Below are positions 9,383 to 17,821 of a stretch of DNA of 64,000 bases, piece after piece. Made by a program: the position numbers and the translations under genes. The notes beneath the pieces are model-generated. The model did not search any database and was not told the origin of the DNA. It worked only from the letters and a program-made list of their open reading frames with translations. This DNA comes from Spongiibacter pelagi (GTDB lineage: Bacteria; Pseudomonadota; Gammaproteobacteria; Pseudomonadales; Spongiibacteraceae), in the NCBI RefSeq assembly GCF_014705705.1, contig NZ_JACXLD010000005.1, positions 1-64,000 on the forward strand, read 5' to 3'. Each line of letters starts with the position of its first letter. Within the stretch, counting starts at the first letter, position 1.

Positions 9383-9416
9383 ATGTCATTAAAATGACAT
9401 TGGTGGGCGCTAACAT
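9383..9416 (+). promoter_or_regulatory. Candidate PhoB-dependent promoter (PHO box plus -10) for ppk1
   Basis: ATGTCAT (9383-9389) and ATGACAT (9394-9400) are separated by TAAA. This is the 7+4+7 direct-repeat layout of a PHO box (consensus unit CTGTCAT), with one mismatch in the first unit and two in the second. A -10-like TAACAT starts 10 nt after the box (9411-9416), the spacing seen where PhoB replaces the -35 contact. The same bases also form a perfect 8-bp inverted repeat (9383-9390/9393-9400), so another dimeric regulator is possible. Confidence 0.6.
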
Positions 9417-9452
9417 AGAAAAGATTTTGGCGTGGATTTTTGACTGGAAACG

Positions 9453-11594
9453 ATGATGACTGAAATAACGGCTGAACAGGCGTGGGTGGCAAAGGAGCTG
9501 AGTTGGCTTTCCTTTAATGATCGGGTGTTGCAGGAAGCAGCTGATCCCTCGGTGCCCATTATTCAGCGCATTCGTTATCTGGGTATTTTTTCCAACAATA
9601 TGGATGAGTTCTTCCGGGTGCGCGTGGCCGATGTGCGCCGTTTGGCGGTGTTTTCTACACCATCAAAGCAGGAAGAATACCGCAATTTATTGGAGCAGAT
9701 TCGGCAAACGGTATTCAAACTCCAGCGCCGTTTTGAGGCTACCTACGAAAAAAACCTGAAAGAACTGCGTCGCCGCAAAATCTATGTGGTGAATGAGCGT
9801 CAGTTAGATGAAGGCCAGATCGCCTTTGCGCGGGATTATTTCTACAAGAAGATCGAGCAGGAATTGGTGCCGATCATGCTTGATGATGCCTACCCGATTC
9901 CGGAGCTGAGCGATGCATCGATTTATTTGGCGATTAAGCTGAGTTACGAGGGGCAGGTTAAATACTTTTTGCTGGAAGTGCCAACCACCCGCTTGGATCG
10001 CTTTGTAGAAATTCCGGGCAAGAAGGGCAAGCGCGGTCATGTATTGATTGTGCTCGAGAATATTATTCGGGTGTGTTTGCCGGAAGTGTTTCGCGGGGTT
10101 TTTCCGCTGGATAGCGCTGAGGCTTACACCATTAAGCTAACCCGCGATGCGGAGCTTGAGCTTAGCGAAGAGATGACCCAGACCTTTGTGGAGAAAATGG
10201 CCCAGAGTCTGAAGCGCCGCAAAAAAGGCGATCCGGTGCGTTTTGTTTACGATGCGCAAATGCCCGATGACTTGCAGGAATATCTGGTTAAACGCTTAGG
10301 GCTGGGCAAGCTGGACTCCATGATTCCCGGTGGCCGTTACCACAACTCTAAAGATTTTATGAAGTTTCCCAATCTGGGGCCGGCCTATCTGGACAGCAAA
10401 TCGCTGCCTGCGATTCCGCACCAGCAAATTGAAGCCTCCAGCAATATTATGAGCTGTATGCGCGATCAGGATTTGCTGCTGTACTACCCCTATCACAGCT
10501 TTAACTACCTAACGGATTTGCTGAAAACCGCCGCGATTGACCCTTCGGTTAAAAGCATCAAGATCAGTCTTTACCGGGTGGCGTCGAATTCTCATGTGGT
10601 TGATGCCTTGCTTAATGCGGTGGCCAACCACAAAGAAGTTACCGCCGTGGTTGAGTTGCAGGCGCGCTTTGATGAAGAGGCGAATATTGAGCTTTCTGAG
10701 CGTCTGACCGATGGTGGTGTAAACGTGATTCTCGGCGTGCCCGGACTGAAGGTGCATAGCAAATTGATTTCGATTGCCCGGCAGGAGGGCAATACGCTGC
10801 GCTATTACACCCATGTTGGCACCGGTAACTTCAACGAAAAAACCGCCAATGTGTACACAGACTTTAGCTTGTTTACCTACGACCAAGAGTTGGGTGATGA
10901 GGTCGCCAAGGTATTCGACTTTATTGCGTTCACCTATAAGCGCCATGAGTTCAAATTGCTGGGCGTTTCACCACTGAACAGCCGTAGCAAATTAGTGGGC
11001 ATGATTGATGATGAAATCAAAAATGCGGAAAAGGGCGAAGAATGCGGTATTACTCTGAAGTGTAATAATCTGGTTGATCGCGAAGTGATTGACCGCCTTT
11101 ACGCTGCCAGTCAGGCCGGTGTGCCAGTGCGCTTAATTGTGCGGGGTATGTGCGCGCTGATGGCGGGTATTCCCGGCCTGAGTGACAATATTGAGGCGAT
11201 CAGTATTGTCGATGGCTTGCTCGAGCACCCTCGTGTTTATATTTTCCGCAACGCCGGTGAGCCGAAATACTTTCTGTCTTCAGCGGATGTGATGACCCGC
11301 AATATCGATTTCCGTGTCGAGGTGGCAGCGCCGATTCGCGATAAAAATCTGCAGCAGATTATTCAGAATATTATCGATATTCAGTGGGCGGACAATGTGA
11401 AGGCGCGTATTTTGGATGCCAGCCAAACCAATGGCTTTAGACTCCGTAAGCCCAATGTGCGCAAGGTGCAGTCGCAATATGCGATTCACGATTATCTGAG
11501 CGAGGGCAAGCTGCCGCGCCTGCCCAAGTTGAATTACCGTTCTACGGTGAAGCAGAAAGCCAAAAAGAAGAAAAATAAGGCTCTGCTTAAGTAA
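9453..11594 (+). CDS. ppk1: Polyphosphate kinase 1
   Basis: Makes inorganic polyphosphate reversibly from ATP through a phosphohistidine. At 713 aa it has the usual PPK1 length. The N-terminal domain (ELSWLSFNDRVLQEA, IFSNNMDEFFRVRV) and the two phospholipase-D-like catalytic halves are all present. Counting from the ATG at 9453, the conserved histidines fall at 435 (KVHSKL) and 454 (THVGTGNFN), the same numbers as in E. coli PPK. The tail is Lys-rich (KQKAKKKKNKALLK). A second ATG follows immediately (9456). It is divergent from ppx and ends in a stem-loop that overlaps the convergent methyltransferase gene. Confidence 0.97.
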   Translation: MMTEITAEQAWVAKELSWLSFNDRVLQEAADPSVPIIQRIRYLGIFSNNMDEFFRVRVADVRRLAVFSTPSKQEEYRNLLEQIRQTVFKLQRRFEATYEKNLKELRRRKIYVVNERQLDEGQIAFARDYFYKKIEQELVPIMLDDAYPIPELSDASIYLAIKLSYEGQVKYFLLEVPTTRLDRFVEIPGKKGKRGHVLIVLENIIRVCLPEVFRGVFPLDSAEAYTIKLTRDAELELSEEMTQTFVEKMAQSLKRRKKGDPVRFVYDAQMPDDLQEYLVKRLGLGKLDSMIPGGRYHNSKDFMKFPNLGPAYLDSKSLPAIPHQQIEASSNIMSCMRDQDLLLYYPYHSFNYLTDLLKTAAIDPSVKSIKISLYRVASNSHVVDALLNAVANHKEVTAVVELQARFDEEANIELSERLTDGGVNVILGVPGLKVHSKLISIARQEGNTLRYYTHVGTGNFNEKTANVYTDFSLFTYDQELGDEVAKVFDFIAFTYKRHEFKLLGVSPLNSRSKLVGMIDDEIKNAEKGEECGITLKCNNLVDREVIDRLYAASQAGVPVRLIVRGMCALMAGIPGLSDNIEAISIVDGLLEHPRVYIFRNAGEPKYFLSSADVMTRNIDFRVEVAAPIRDKNLQQIIQNIIDIQWADNVKARILDASQTNGFRLRKPNVRKVQSQYAIHDYLSEGKLPRLPKLNYRSTVKQKAKKKKNKALLK

Positions 11595-11596
11595 AA

Positions 11597-11645
11597 GAGC
11601 GGCGATTTACTGACGAATAATCAGTAGTTCGCCGCTCATTTTTTT
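11597..11645 (+). terminator. Terminator of ppk1, overlapping the 3' end of the convergent gene
   Basis: GAGCGGCGA (11597-11605) pairs with TCGCCGCTC (11629-11637). An inner ACTGA/TCAGT stem lies within, and a T-rich run follows at 11639-11645. The right arm and T run are also the last codons of the minus-strand methyltransferase gene. Confidence 0.8.
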
Positions 11646-12251
11646 AGGGGTAGTGCATTCCCAGTCCACTAACTCTACATCGCTGCCCCATGCTTTTTGG
11701 CAGCGCTTGGCCAGTTTGTGGAAGGGCGGGCGACCGGGGTCGGCAATAATAATGCACTTCACGCCGGCGGCGCGTGCTTCTTCAATGGCGGTATAAAGCG
11801 GTTTTACTAATTTATCCCAGAAACAGATATCGCCGCCGAGCATGTATTGCTGGCCTTTAAGCTCGGTTTGATTGAGCTGTTCGTAGCGCGCCACTTTATT
11901 TTTGATTTTCACTTCATTCAGTAGCGCGTGGGCATCTAAATAGGGGAATACATGCTCGTCGGCATCCAGTGCGGTCAGTTTAGCCTTGAATTGCTGGGCG
12001 CAGAAAATACTGAGAATCCCCCAGCCACAACCAATCTCGATCATCTTCTGGCGCTTCTTCGGCGGATTCTGCAGCAGGTAATCCATAATCAGGAACGAGG
12101 AATTCCAAATCTGGTAGCCGTGAATTTCCGGGCCGGGTAGCACCCGCTGCATCCGCCGAATCAGTTTGTGGCTTTTTTTGAGAATCAATACATCGTGAAC
12201 GATGCTGATGTCGCGAAGGGCTTTGTGTTGCCCAGATGTGGTTTCGCTCAT
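11607..12251 (-). CDS. Class I SAM-dependent methyltransferase
   Basis: A 214-aa protein with a clear class I methyltransferase fold. Motif I is MIEIGCGWGILSIF around residue 72, followed by an acidic strand end (LTALDADE) that would bind the ribose of SAM. A later segment (GGDICFWDKL... CIIIADPGRPPF) resembles the post-motif region of the nicotinamide/lysine methyltransferase-like group. The substrate is unknown. It is separated from sixA by about 70 nt on the same strand, which suggests co-transcription but no functional link. The last codons overlap the ppk1 terminator. Confidence 0.8.
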   Translation of the reverse strand: MSETTSGQHKALRDISIVHDVLILKKSHKLIRRMQRVLPGPEIHGYQIWNSSFLIMDYLLQNPPKKRQKMIEIGCGWGILSIFCAQQFKAKLTALDADEHVFPYLDAHALLNEVKIKNKVARYEQLNQTELKGQQYMLGGDICFWDKLVKPLYTAIEEARAAGVKCIIIADPGRPPFHKLAKRCQKAWGSDVELVDWECTTPKKMSGELLIIRQ

Positions 12252-12324
12252 GGCTCTCTTATTTAGTCGGGCGTGTGATTTATTGACGGTGATTATTGGG
12301 CCGCAGAGTGACGATTGTCTTACA

Positions 12325-12822
12325 TCAGCGCAATTGTTTGGGGCGAATCACTTCAACCAGTTTGGCGCAGTCGCCGCGCAACTGATCCCAGTATTCCACA
12401 TTCAGTGCCAGCTCGGTAAAGGTGCAGGTGCCCATGGTGCTGATATTGCCGTCATACAGATAATTCGCAAGATCCAGCAGTGCGGGATTGTGGCCGATGA
12501 TCATCAGTTGGTCGGCATCGTTTGGCAGGTCTTTGAGATAGTCGAGCAGTTCTTTTTTCTCAAAGGTGTACAGCGCATCGCTGTCGGTGGCGGGGGTTTG
12601 ATCAATAAGTGCAGAAGATTGTTTGAGTTTCTTGAGAGTTTCCTGCGCCCGGCGCGCGGTGCTGCAGTGGATTAATCTAGGTATTCGATTCAGGCGTTCC
12701 AGCTCCTGAATAACCAGTTCGCAATCGCGTTTGCCGCGCTTGGTCAGAGGCCTGTCCTTATCATCGAGCTGGTCATCGTCCCAGCTGGATTTGGCGTGTC
12801 GAAGTAAGTACAGGGTTTTCAT
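12325..12822 (-). CDS. sixA: SixA-type phosphohistidine phosphatase
   Basis: Histidine-phosphatase superfamily protein, 165 aa. The N-terminal LYLLRHAKSSWDD contains the RH catalytic pair (Arg8, His9), followed by RPLTKRG. The C-terminal second histidine lies in MIIGHNPALLDLANYL. SixA proteins dephosphorylate the HPt domain of ArcB or the phosphotransfer protein NPr in E. coli; which partner exists here is not visible. It lies 32 nt downstream of smpB on the same strand. Confidence 0.88.
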   Translation of the reverse strand: MKTLYLLRHAKSSWDDDQLDDKDRPLTKRGKRDCELVIQELERLNRIPRLIHCSTARRAQETLKKLKQSSALIDQTPATDSDALYTFEKKELLDYLKDLPNDADQLMIIGHNPALLDLANYLYDGNISTMGTCTFTELALNVEYWDQLRGDCAKLVEVIRPKQLR

Positions 12823-12854
12823 AGTTCTGCTAATCTCAAAGAGCGCGCCAGCGA

Positions 12855-13334
12855 TTAACTATTATGCTGGCGCATAATGCGCTGTTTCTGTCGGTCCCAG
12901 TCGCGATTTTTTTCGGTTTCACGCTTGTCGTGATCTTTCTTGCCCTTGGCTAAGGCGATTTCGGCTTTGACCAGATGCTTCTTCCAATACAGCGCCGTGC
13001 ACACGCAGGTGTAGCCTTTCTGTTGCGTGGCTTCAATGATTTTGCTCAGTTCCTTGCGGTGAAGCAAGAGCTTGCGGGTGCGCTTGGGGTCGGTCACAAA
13101 ATGGGTGGAGGCGCTTAACAGCGGGGTAATTTGACTGCCCAGCAGGAAGGCTTCGCCGTTTTGCAGCAAAACATAGGTGTCGGTAATCTGGCCTTTGCCT
13201 TCGCGCAGGCTTTTTACTTCCCAGCCTTGCAGGGCAACGCCAGCCTCGAATTTTTCCGTGAGGATATAGTCGTGGCGAGACTTTTTATTAAGGGCAATGG
13301 TATTGCTAGTAGGTTTGGTTTTCTTCTTACTCAT
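12855..13334 (-). CDS. smpB: SsrA-binding protein SmpB
   Basis: tmRNA-binding protein needed for trans-translation rescue of stalled ribosomes, 159 aa. Recognised by [35 protein letters not shown], and the basic C-terminal tail ([19 protein letters not shown]) that enters the mRNA channel. The start ATG at 13334 follows the usual SmpB length. The gene opens the smpB-to-fur neighbourhood known from pseudomonads. ssrA itself was not found in the window. Confidence 0.97.
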   Translation of the reverse strand: MSKKKTKPTSNTIALNKKSRHDYILTEKFEAGVALQGWEVKSLREGKGQITDTYVLLQNGEAFLLGSQITPLLSASTHFVTDPKRTRKLLLHRKELSKIIEATQQKGYTCVCTALYWKKHLVKAEIALAKGKKDHDKRETEKNRDWDRQKQRIMRQHNS

Positions 13335-13489
13335 GGCGGCAGATTATAGGGCCAGAAGCCCTTTCCGACTAACACAATTTGCAGATTCGGCGCTGTGTTA
13401 GCGCGATAGTGTTGGAAATTGCGGCCCGCTCAGGTAAAACGTGCCCTTAGATAAATGTAGCGCAAGCTCAATGGGAATGTTCACGGCGT

Positions 13490-14872
13490 ATGCCAATTAA
13501 AAAACGCAGAGTGCAGGGTATCTGGTCTAGTCGCTGGACCTTCTTCGCTGCCGCCGTTGCACTTACGGCGGGCTTGGGGGATTTTTGGGCGACGCCGCTC
13601 TATATTTCCCAGCAGGGTGGTGCGCTCTATCTGCTTTGTTATTTGTTTTTTTTGGCGGTGGTGATGATGCCGCTTGCGGTTGCCGAGCTGCGAATAGCGG
13701 TGAAGGCCCGCGCCAATCCCATTCACGCCTTTGATCATTTTATTACCTACGCCTCTAGCAGCCGTTACTGGCGATTAGTGCCGGTGATTGCGGTGGTGGC
13801 TGTGGTTTTGTTGGTGGCGCGGATGTGTGTGGTCGGCGGTTGGTTGCTGGCTTATATTCCGCAAATGCTGGCGCCGGAAATGCTCGCCGCGAGTGTGGAT
13901 TCAGTCGCGGGCGTGTTCACGTCCTTGCTTGCCGACTCTGGGCAGATGGTCAAAAACAGCCTGATTTTTCTTGTGGTGGTGGCGCTGTTTGCTTCTATGG
14001 AGGTCGGCAAAGGCTTGGCGATGTTGCTGCGCGTCTTGCTGCCCTTAATGATGATTATGCTGGTTTTGCTGGTGTATTACGCCTATGAACTCGGTGATGC
14101 GCGGGTTGCCCATACTGCATTGCTTGAGTTTCGTCCGGATCAGTTCTCTTGGTCGCAGGGTTTTTCCGCTCTACAGCAAGCCTTCTTTACCTTGTGTGCA
14201 GGGAGTTTTGCGTTGATGGCCTTCGGCGCGTATTTCCCGGTGGGGCGCTCGGTGGATCGCCAAATTGCCATGGTGGCCAGTCTCGATGTGCTGATTATGT
14301 TGATGGCCGGAATTCTAATTCTGGCACTGGTGGCAGATCAGCATATTTTGCCGGGTACCGGGCCGGCGCTATTGTTTATCTCCCTTCCTTATACCTTTGG
14401 CAATTTAATCTTTGGCGATTTGGTGGGCGTGGCTTTTTTTGTGCTGCTCAGTATTTTTATGCTGACCTCGGCCGTGGCCTTGCTGGAACCCTTGGTGGCA
14501 CATGGGGTTGAGCGCTGGGCTGCACCGCGCTGGCTTATTGCGCCGGCGGTGGCGGTGTTTGTCGGCGGTTTGTCGGTTTTAAGTATCGATAGTTTGCTGG
14601 TTAATCCCTCGGCAGAAAATGCCCCGCAGGGATTTTTGGGGCATAGCTTGTGGGAATGGTTAGATATTCTCGCCGGTGCGATTTTATTACCTTTGGCGGC
14701 GTTTTTATTTTCGCTGTTTGCCGGTTGGCGCATCCCGCGAGTGGTGTATGGATCGCCAGACGGGGTTTTCGCTAAGATGGCATTTTGGCTTTGGTACCAG
14801 CTGTTGCGGTATATTGCGCCCCCGGTGCTGTTTTTGGTTCTTGTTGTGGGTTGTTACGCCCGCTTTTCTTGA
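13490..14872 (+). CDS. Sodium-dependent transporter of the NSS/SNF family
   Basis: A polytopic membrane protein of 460 aa. The N-terminal segment WSSRWTFFAAAVALTAGLGDFW is the NSS signature (W-x-SR-x-x-F...GLGN-W) with Asp in place of the usual Asn after GLG; YISQQGGALYLLCYL follows. About eleven to twelve hydrophobic helices are visible. Family members co-transport amino acids or related amines with Na+; the substrate here is not predictable. The position between smpB and ratA looks like an insertion into the otherwise conserved gene order. The ribosome-binding site before the ATG at 13490 is weak. Confidence 0.83.
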   Translation: MPIKKRRVQGIWSSRWTFFAAAVALTAGLGDFWATPLYISQQGGALYLLCYLFFLAVVMMPLAVAELRIAVKARANPIHAFDHFITYASSSRYWRLVPVIAVVAVVLLVARMCVVGGWLLAYIPQMLAPEMLAASVDSVAGVFTSLLADSGQMVKNSLIFLVVVALFASMEVGKGLAMLLRVLLPLMMIMLVLLVYYAYELGDARVAHTALLEFRPDQFSWSQGFSALQQAFFTLCAGSFALMAFGAYFPVGRSVDRQIAMVASLDVLIMLMAGILILALVADQHILPGTGPALLFISLPYTFGNLIFGDLVGVAFFVLLSIFMLTSAVALLEPLVAHGVERWAAPRWLIAPAVAVFVGGLSVLSIDSLLVNPSAENAPQGFLGHSLWEWLDILAGAILLPLAAFLFSLFAGWRIPRVVYGSPDGVFAKMAFWLWYQLLRYIAPPVLFLVLVVGCYARFS

Positions 14873-14914
14873 GGCGATGCGGTGCTGTTGTGCTCAATTT
14901 GACAAGGCCTGACC

Positions 14915-15352
14915 ATGAATGAAATTCGCCGCAGTGCGTTGCTGCCGTATTCCGCTGATCGTGTTTTTGCGCTGATTAATGATATTGAAGCGTATCCAGA
15001 ATATATGGATGGCTGTGTCGGCGCTGAAATTCTATTGAGTTCGCCTGAGGTTATGGAGGCGCGCTTGGATCTGGCGAGGGCGGGGGTGAATTTGAGTTTT
15101 GTTACTCGCAATCGTTTGGAAGCGCCAAAGCGGGTGCGGCTGGAATTACTCGATGGCCCATTCGAAAATCTGAGTGGTGAATGGACTTTACTGGCTTTGG
15201 GAGATCAAGCCTGTAAAGTCAGTTTGCTGCTGAATTTTGCTTTGCAGAATGCGCTGCTGGCCAGCGCCGGTAAGCAATTATTTAATTCAGTCGCTAATAA
15301 TTTGGTCGATGCGCTGGTTAAGCGTGCGGCCCAACAGTATGGCAAGGGGTAA
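14915..15352 (+). CDS. ratA: RatA/Coq10-like START-domain protein
   Basis: A 145-aa polyketide-cyclase/START-fold protein. The family opening is RRSALLPYSADRVFALINDIEAYPEYMDGC, seen here from residue 5, and the C-terminal helix SVANNLVDALVKRA closes the cavity. In E. coli RatA was reported to inhibit 70S assembly; the family is also related to Coq10 ubiquinone-binding proteins, so the physiological role is uncertain. It is followed 3 nt later by an rnfH gene, the conserved ratA-ratB pair beside smpB. Confidence 0.92.
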   Translation: MNEIRRSALLPYSADRVFALINDIEAYPEYMDGCVGAEILLSSPEVMEARLDLARAGVNLSFVTRNRLEAPKRVRLELLDGPFENLSGEWTLLALGDQACKVSLLLNFALQNALLASAGKQLFNSVANNLVDALVKRAAQQYGKG

Positions 15353-15355
15353 GAA

Positions 15356-15673
15356 ATGAGCGAAACAAATACCGTCCATGTCGAGGTGGCTTATGCGCTA
15401 CCAAATGTGCAACGTATTATTGCTTTGGATTTGCCGGCGGGTAGCTCGGTGCGTGATGCAGCCGTGGCGTCGGGCTTGGATAAGCAGTTTGAAGGTTTGG
15501 ATTTAAACAGCGCGGACTTGGGTGTGTTCGGCAAAGTCGTCGCCAAGCCAGAGGCGCAGACCTTGGTTGATGGTGATCGGGTGGAGGTGTATCGCCCGCT
15601 GATCGCCGATCCTAAAGAGGTTCGCAAACAGCGCGCGGCAAAGGTTAAAGCCAGAAAAGCCGAGCAGGAATAA
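15356..15673 (+). CDS. rnfH: RnfH/RatB family ubiquitin-fold protein
   Basis: A 105-aa beta-grasp protein of the RnfH family (UPF0125). Visible features are VEVAYALPNVQRIIALDLPA at the N-terminus, the GVFGKVV segment in the middle, and the DGDRVEVYRPLIADPKEVRKQRA motif followed by a Lys/Arg-rich tail. It has the same strand as ratA with a 3-nt gap, so it is surely co-transcribed. The molecular role is not established; the second name RatB comes from its pairing with RatA. Confidence 0.93.
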   Translation: MSETNTVHVEVAYALPNVQRIIALDLPAGSSVRDAAVASGLDKQFEGLDLNSADLGVFGKVVAKPEAQTLVDGDRVEVYRPLIADPKEVRKQRAAKVKARKAEQE

Positions 15674-15684
15674 ATGCTGTTCCT

Positions 15685-15705
15685 GCCCGGATATTTTATT
15701 CGGGC
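15685..15705. terminator. Weak bidirectional hairpin between rnfH and bamE
   Basis: GCCCG (15685-15689) pairs with CGGGC (15701-15705) around an AT-rich loop in the 32-nt gap between convergent genes. The stem is short and has no long T run. An overlapping alternative stem, GCAGGAA/TTCCTGC, is also possible. Confidence 0.4.
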
Positions 15706-16086
15706 TTATTCGCTGGTTGCGGTTTCAGATTGTGCAGTCGCCCCGGCCATTTTGCCTTTCTCTGACGGCTGAACATCGGTCACGATTTTTACCAGCACAT
15801 CGCCGTTAAAAAACGCACTCAAGTTGTGTTGTTCGGTCATCTCGCCGTCTTTGCGCATCCGGAAGATGTAATCCCAGCGGTTTGGTTCAAAGCTGTCCTT
15901 AATCAAGGGCGCGCCCATAATGTATTCCACTTGGCTGCGGCTCATGCCAATTTCCAGCTGATCTACCATTTCTTGGGTGATGATATTGCCTTGGTCGATA
16001 TCGAGTCGGTAAACGCCGGGAAATTCCCAAGAGCTGCAGGCAGTCAGGAGGGCGGTAAGTCCGATGGCAATGATGGTGCTTCGCAT
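15706..16086 (-). CDS. bamE: Outer-membrane assembly lipoprotein BamE
   Basis: Component of the Bam complex that inserts beta-barrels into the outer membrane. I start it at the ATG complement 16084-16086, giving 126 aa. This leads straight into a lipoprotein signal (MRSTIIAIGLTALLTACSS) with Cys17 as lipidation site. A longer upstream reading to 16233 would run into fur and has no signal peptide. The BamE core is clear: YRLDIDQGN, VDQLEIGMSRSQVEYIMGAP, DSFEPNRWDYIF. It is divergent from fur, an arrangement conserved in many gammaproteobacteria (older names SmpA/OmlA). Confidence 0.95.
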   Translation of the reverse strand: MRSTIIAIGLTALLTACSSWEFPGVYRLDIDQGNIITQEMVDQLEIGMSRSQVEYIMGAPLIKDSFEPNRWDYIFRMRKDGEMTEQHNLSAFFNGDVLVKIVTDVQPSEKGKMAGATAQSETATSE

Positions 16087-16161
16087 TGTTTTAGGGTTCC
16101 AATATCGCGTTAAGGCGTGGGATAATAGCGCAAAGCCATACGCAACGCTAAGGTCTGAACT

Positions 16162-16578
16162 ATGCCGATGGAAAATCAGGAGCTGCGCAAAGCTGGCCTG
16201 AAGGTCACGCTCCCCCGAGTCAAAATCCTGCAACTACTTGAGCAGGCCGAAGCCGATAATCAGCACTTTAGCGCTGAAGACGTCTACCGCACTCTTATGG
16301 AGAGTGGCGAAGACGTGGGTTTGGCAACGGTTTACCGAGTGCTGACCCAATTTGAAGCCGCAGGTTTGGTGACCCGCCACAATTTTGAATCCGGTCATTC
16401 GGTATTTGAGTTGGATAAAGGTGACCACCACGATCACATTGTGTGTATGGACACCGGCGATGTGATTGAGTTCTGTGATGAAGTCATTGAAAAACGCCAA
16501 AAAGCGCTGGTTGAAGAGCGCGGCTACGAATTGGTGGATCACAGCTTGGTGCTGTATGTTCGGCCTAAGAAGGGCTGA
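16162..16578 (+). CDS. fur: Ferric uptake regulator Fur
   Basis: Iron-responsive repressor, 138 aa. The winged-helix DNA-binding part contains LKVTLPRVKILQLLE and the recognition helix VGLATVYRVLTQFEAAGLV. The metal sites include the HHDH cluster at residues 89-92 and EFCDE further on. The CxxC zinc pair of E. coli Fur is incomplete: Cys95 is present, but the partner three residues later is not Cys, as is also the case in pseudomonad Fur. It is followed by a strong terminator. Confidence 0.97.
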   Translation: MPMENQELRKAGLKVTLPRVKILQLLEQAEADNQHFSAEDVYRTLMESGEDVGLATVYRVLTQFEAAGLVTRHNFESGHSVFELDKGDHHDHIVCMDTGDVIEFCDEVIEKRQKALVEERGYELVDHSLVLYVRPKKG

Positions 16579-16608
16579 TTAGAAAGGCTGACTCTAGATT
16601 GGATTAGC

Positions 16609-16638
16609 AAATGCCCGGTTCTTGCCGGGCATTTTTTT
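16609..16638 (+). terminator. Rho-independent terminator of fur
   Basis: AAATGCCCGG (16609-16618) pairs perfectly with CCGGGCATTT (16625-16634) around TTCTTG, followed by a run of seven T. Strong intrinsic terminator. Confidence 0.92.
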
Positions 16639-16692
16639 GTCCGCTGTTTTGCGGATAGAAAATAATAAGAACGAATTCTTTGAGGAGTGGGT

Positions 16693-17703
16693 GTGACCAA
16701 GAAGCTCATTATTAACCAGCAAGCGGATTACGGTTATCACCCCGGTGGGGTCGATGACGTGAATTTCATGGACTTCAATTTGCGCACGGCGATGGATAAG
16801 CCGATTTCTGCGCGACGAAAAAAACAGCGTTTTAATCGTTTTGAGTTTGTTTCGGTGGCTAGCCCTTCGCTGATTTTGGGTGCGGCGATTGTCGATTTAG
16901 GCTGGGTCAGCAATGCATTTGTTTATTTATTTGAGCCCGCAAGCGGGCGTTTTGAAGAATTTAGTTTTTTGCAGCCGCTAGGCCGTAAAACCGAGATTGA
17001 GCCAAGGCCGAAAAATGGTGTGGCGCGCTTTCAAAAGGGCGCGAATCGCATTGAGATTTCAGCGGATGCTGAGCAGGCTTGCCGATTCGTTAGTTTGAAT
17101 CTTAAGGGTGTAAGCGCTGAACTGCGCATTGATGAATCCCAAAACTACCAACCGCTTGGGGTTTGCTGCCGGGCTGGGTATAACGGCTGGGTTTATACCC
17201 AAAAAGCCGCCGGCTTACCGGTGACTGGGCAAATCACATGGCAGGGGCAGGAGTTTGATGTGGCACAGCAGCAGGCCTTGGCGAGTGTGGACTGGAGCGG
17301 CGGTTTTATGCGCCGTGAAACCGCATGGAACTGGGCGAGCCTCTCAGCGGTTTTGCCCGATGGGCGACGTTTGGGTATGAATCTGGCGGCGGGCGTAAAT
17401 GAAACTGGCTTTACGGAAAATGGCCTGTGGCTGGGTGGTGAGCTGATTCAGGTTGCGCCGGCCGATTTTCGTTTTGAACGCTACAGTGACAGCGCCGCTT
17501 GGCAGATTACCACCGCCGATGGGGTGGTCGATTTGCGCTTTGAGCCGGCCGGTAAGCGCTGCGAAAAAGTGAATGCGGGTTTTATCGCCAGCAACTTCAC
17601 CCAGCACTTTGGCAAATATTATGGCGAGCTGAACTTGCCGCAAGGGCGGCTGGTTGTGGATGGGCTTTGGGGCTTAACCGAAGACCATTACGCTCGCTGG
17701 TAG
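16693..17703 (+). CDS. DUF2804 family protein
   Basis: A 336-aa protein of the DUF2804 family. I choose the GTG at 16693 because TGAGGAG lies 5 nt upstream; the in-frame GTG at 16687 would sit inside that site. Recognisable features are the DVNFMDFNLRTAMDKP opening, PLGVCCRAGYNGWVYTQKAA in the middle, MRRETAWNWAS, and GLWGLTEDHYARW at the end. No signal peptide or membrane helix is evident. The function is unknown; related families have a lipocalin-like beta fold. It lies between fur and a toxin-antitoxin pair, in an accessory stretch of an otherwise conserved order. Confidence 0.82.
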   Translation: MTKKLIINQQADYGYHPGGVDDVNFMDFNLRTAMDKPISARRKKQRFNRFEFVSVASPSLILGAAIVDLGWVSNAFVYLFEPASGRFEEFSFLQPLGRKTEIEPRPKNGVARFQKGANRIEISADAEQACRFVSLNLKGVSAELRIDESQNYQPLGVCCRAGYNGWVYTQKAAGLPVTGQITWQGQEFDVAQQQALASVDWSGGFMRRETAWNWASLSAVLPDGRRLGMNLAAGVNETGFTENGLWLGGELIQVAPADFRFERYSDSAAWQITTADGVVDLRFEPAGKRCEKVNAGFIASNFTQHFGKYYGELNLPQGRLVVDGLWGLTEDHYARW

Positions 17704-17778
17704 TGGCGATCAATAGTGGTGGCGGCAAATCCCTATAGTGGTCGAAATTTCTACGATGGCTTGCTGATCGGAGTTGCT

Positions 17779-17810
17779 TTGACTAATATTAGCTAAGTTT
17801 AGCTAATATT
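17779..17810 (+). promoter_or_regulatory. Promoter with overlapping 26-bp palindromic operator of the toxin-antitoxin pair
   Basis: Two perfect 12-bp arms, AATATTAGCTAA (17785-17796) and TTAGCTAATATT (17799-17810), flank GT. A -35-like TTGACT ends at 17784 and -10-like bases lie inside the right arm, so a bound protein would cover the promoter. This is the expected autoregulation site of an antitoxin or toxin-antitoxin complex. The first gene starts 11 nt after the palindrome. Confidence 0.82.
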
Positions 17811-17821
17811 GGGGTGAGGAT

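Noticed and set aside
16087..16233. Upstream extension of bamE
   Set aside because: It would overlap fur and place 49 residues before a perfect lipoprotein signal peptide.
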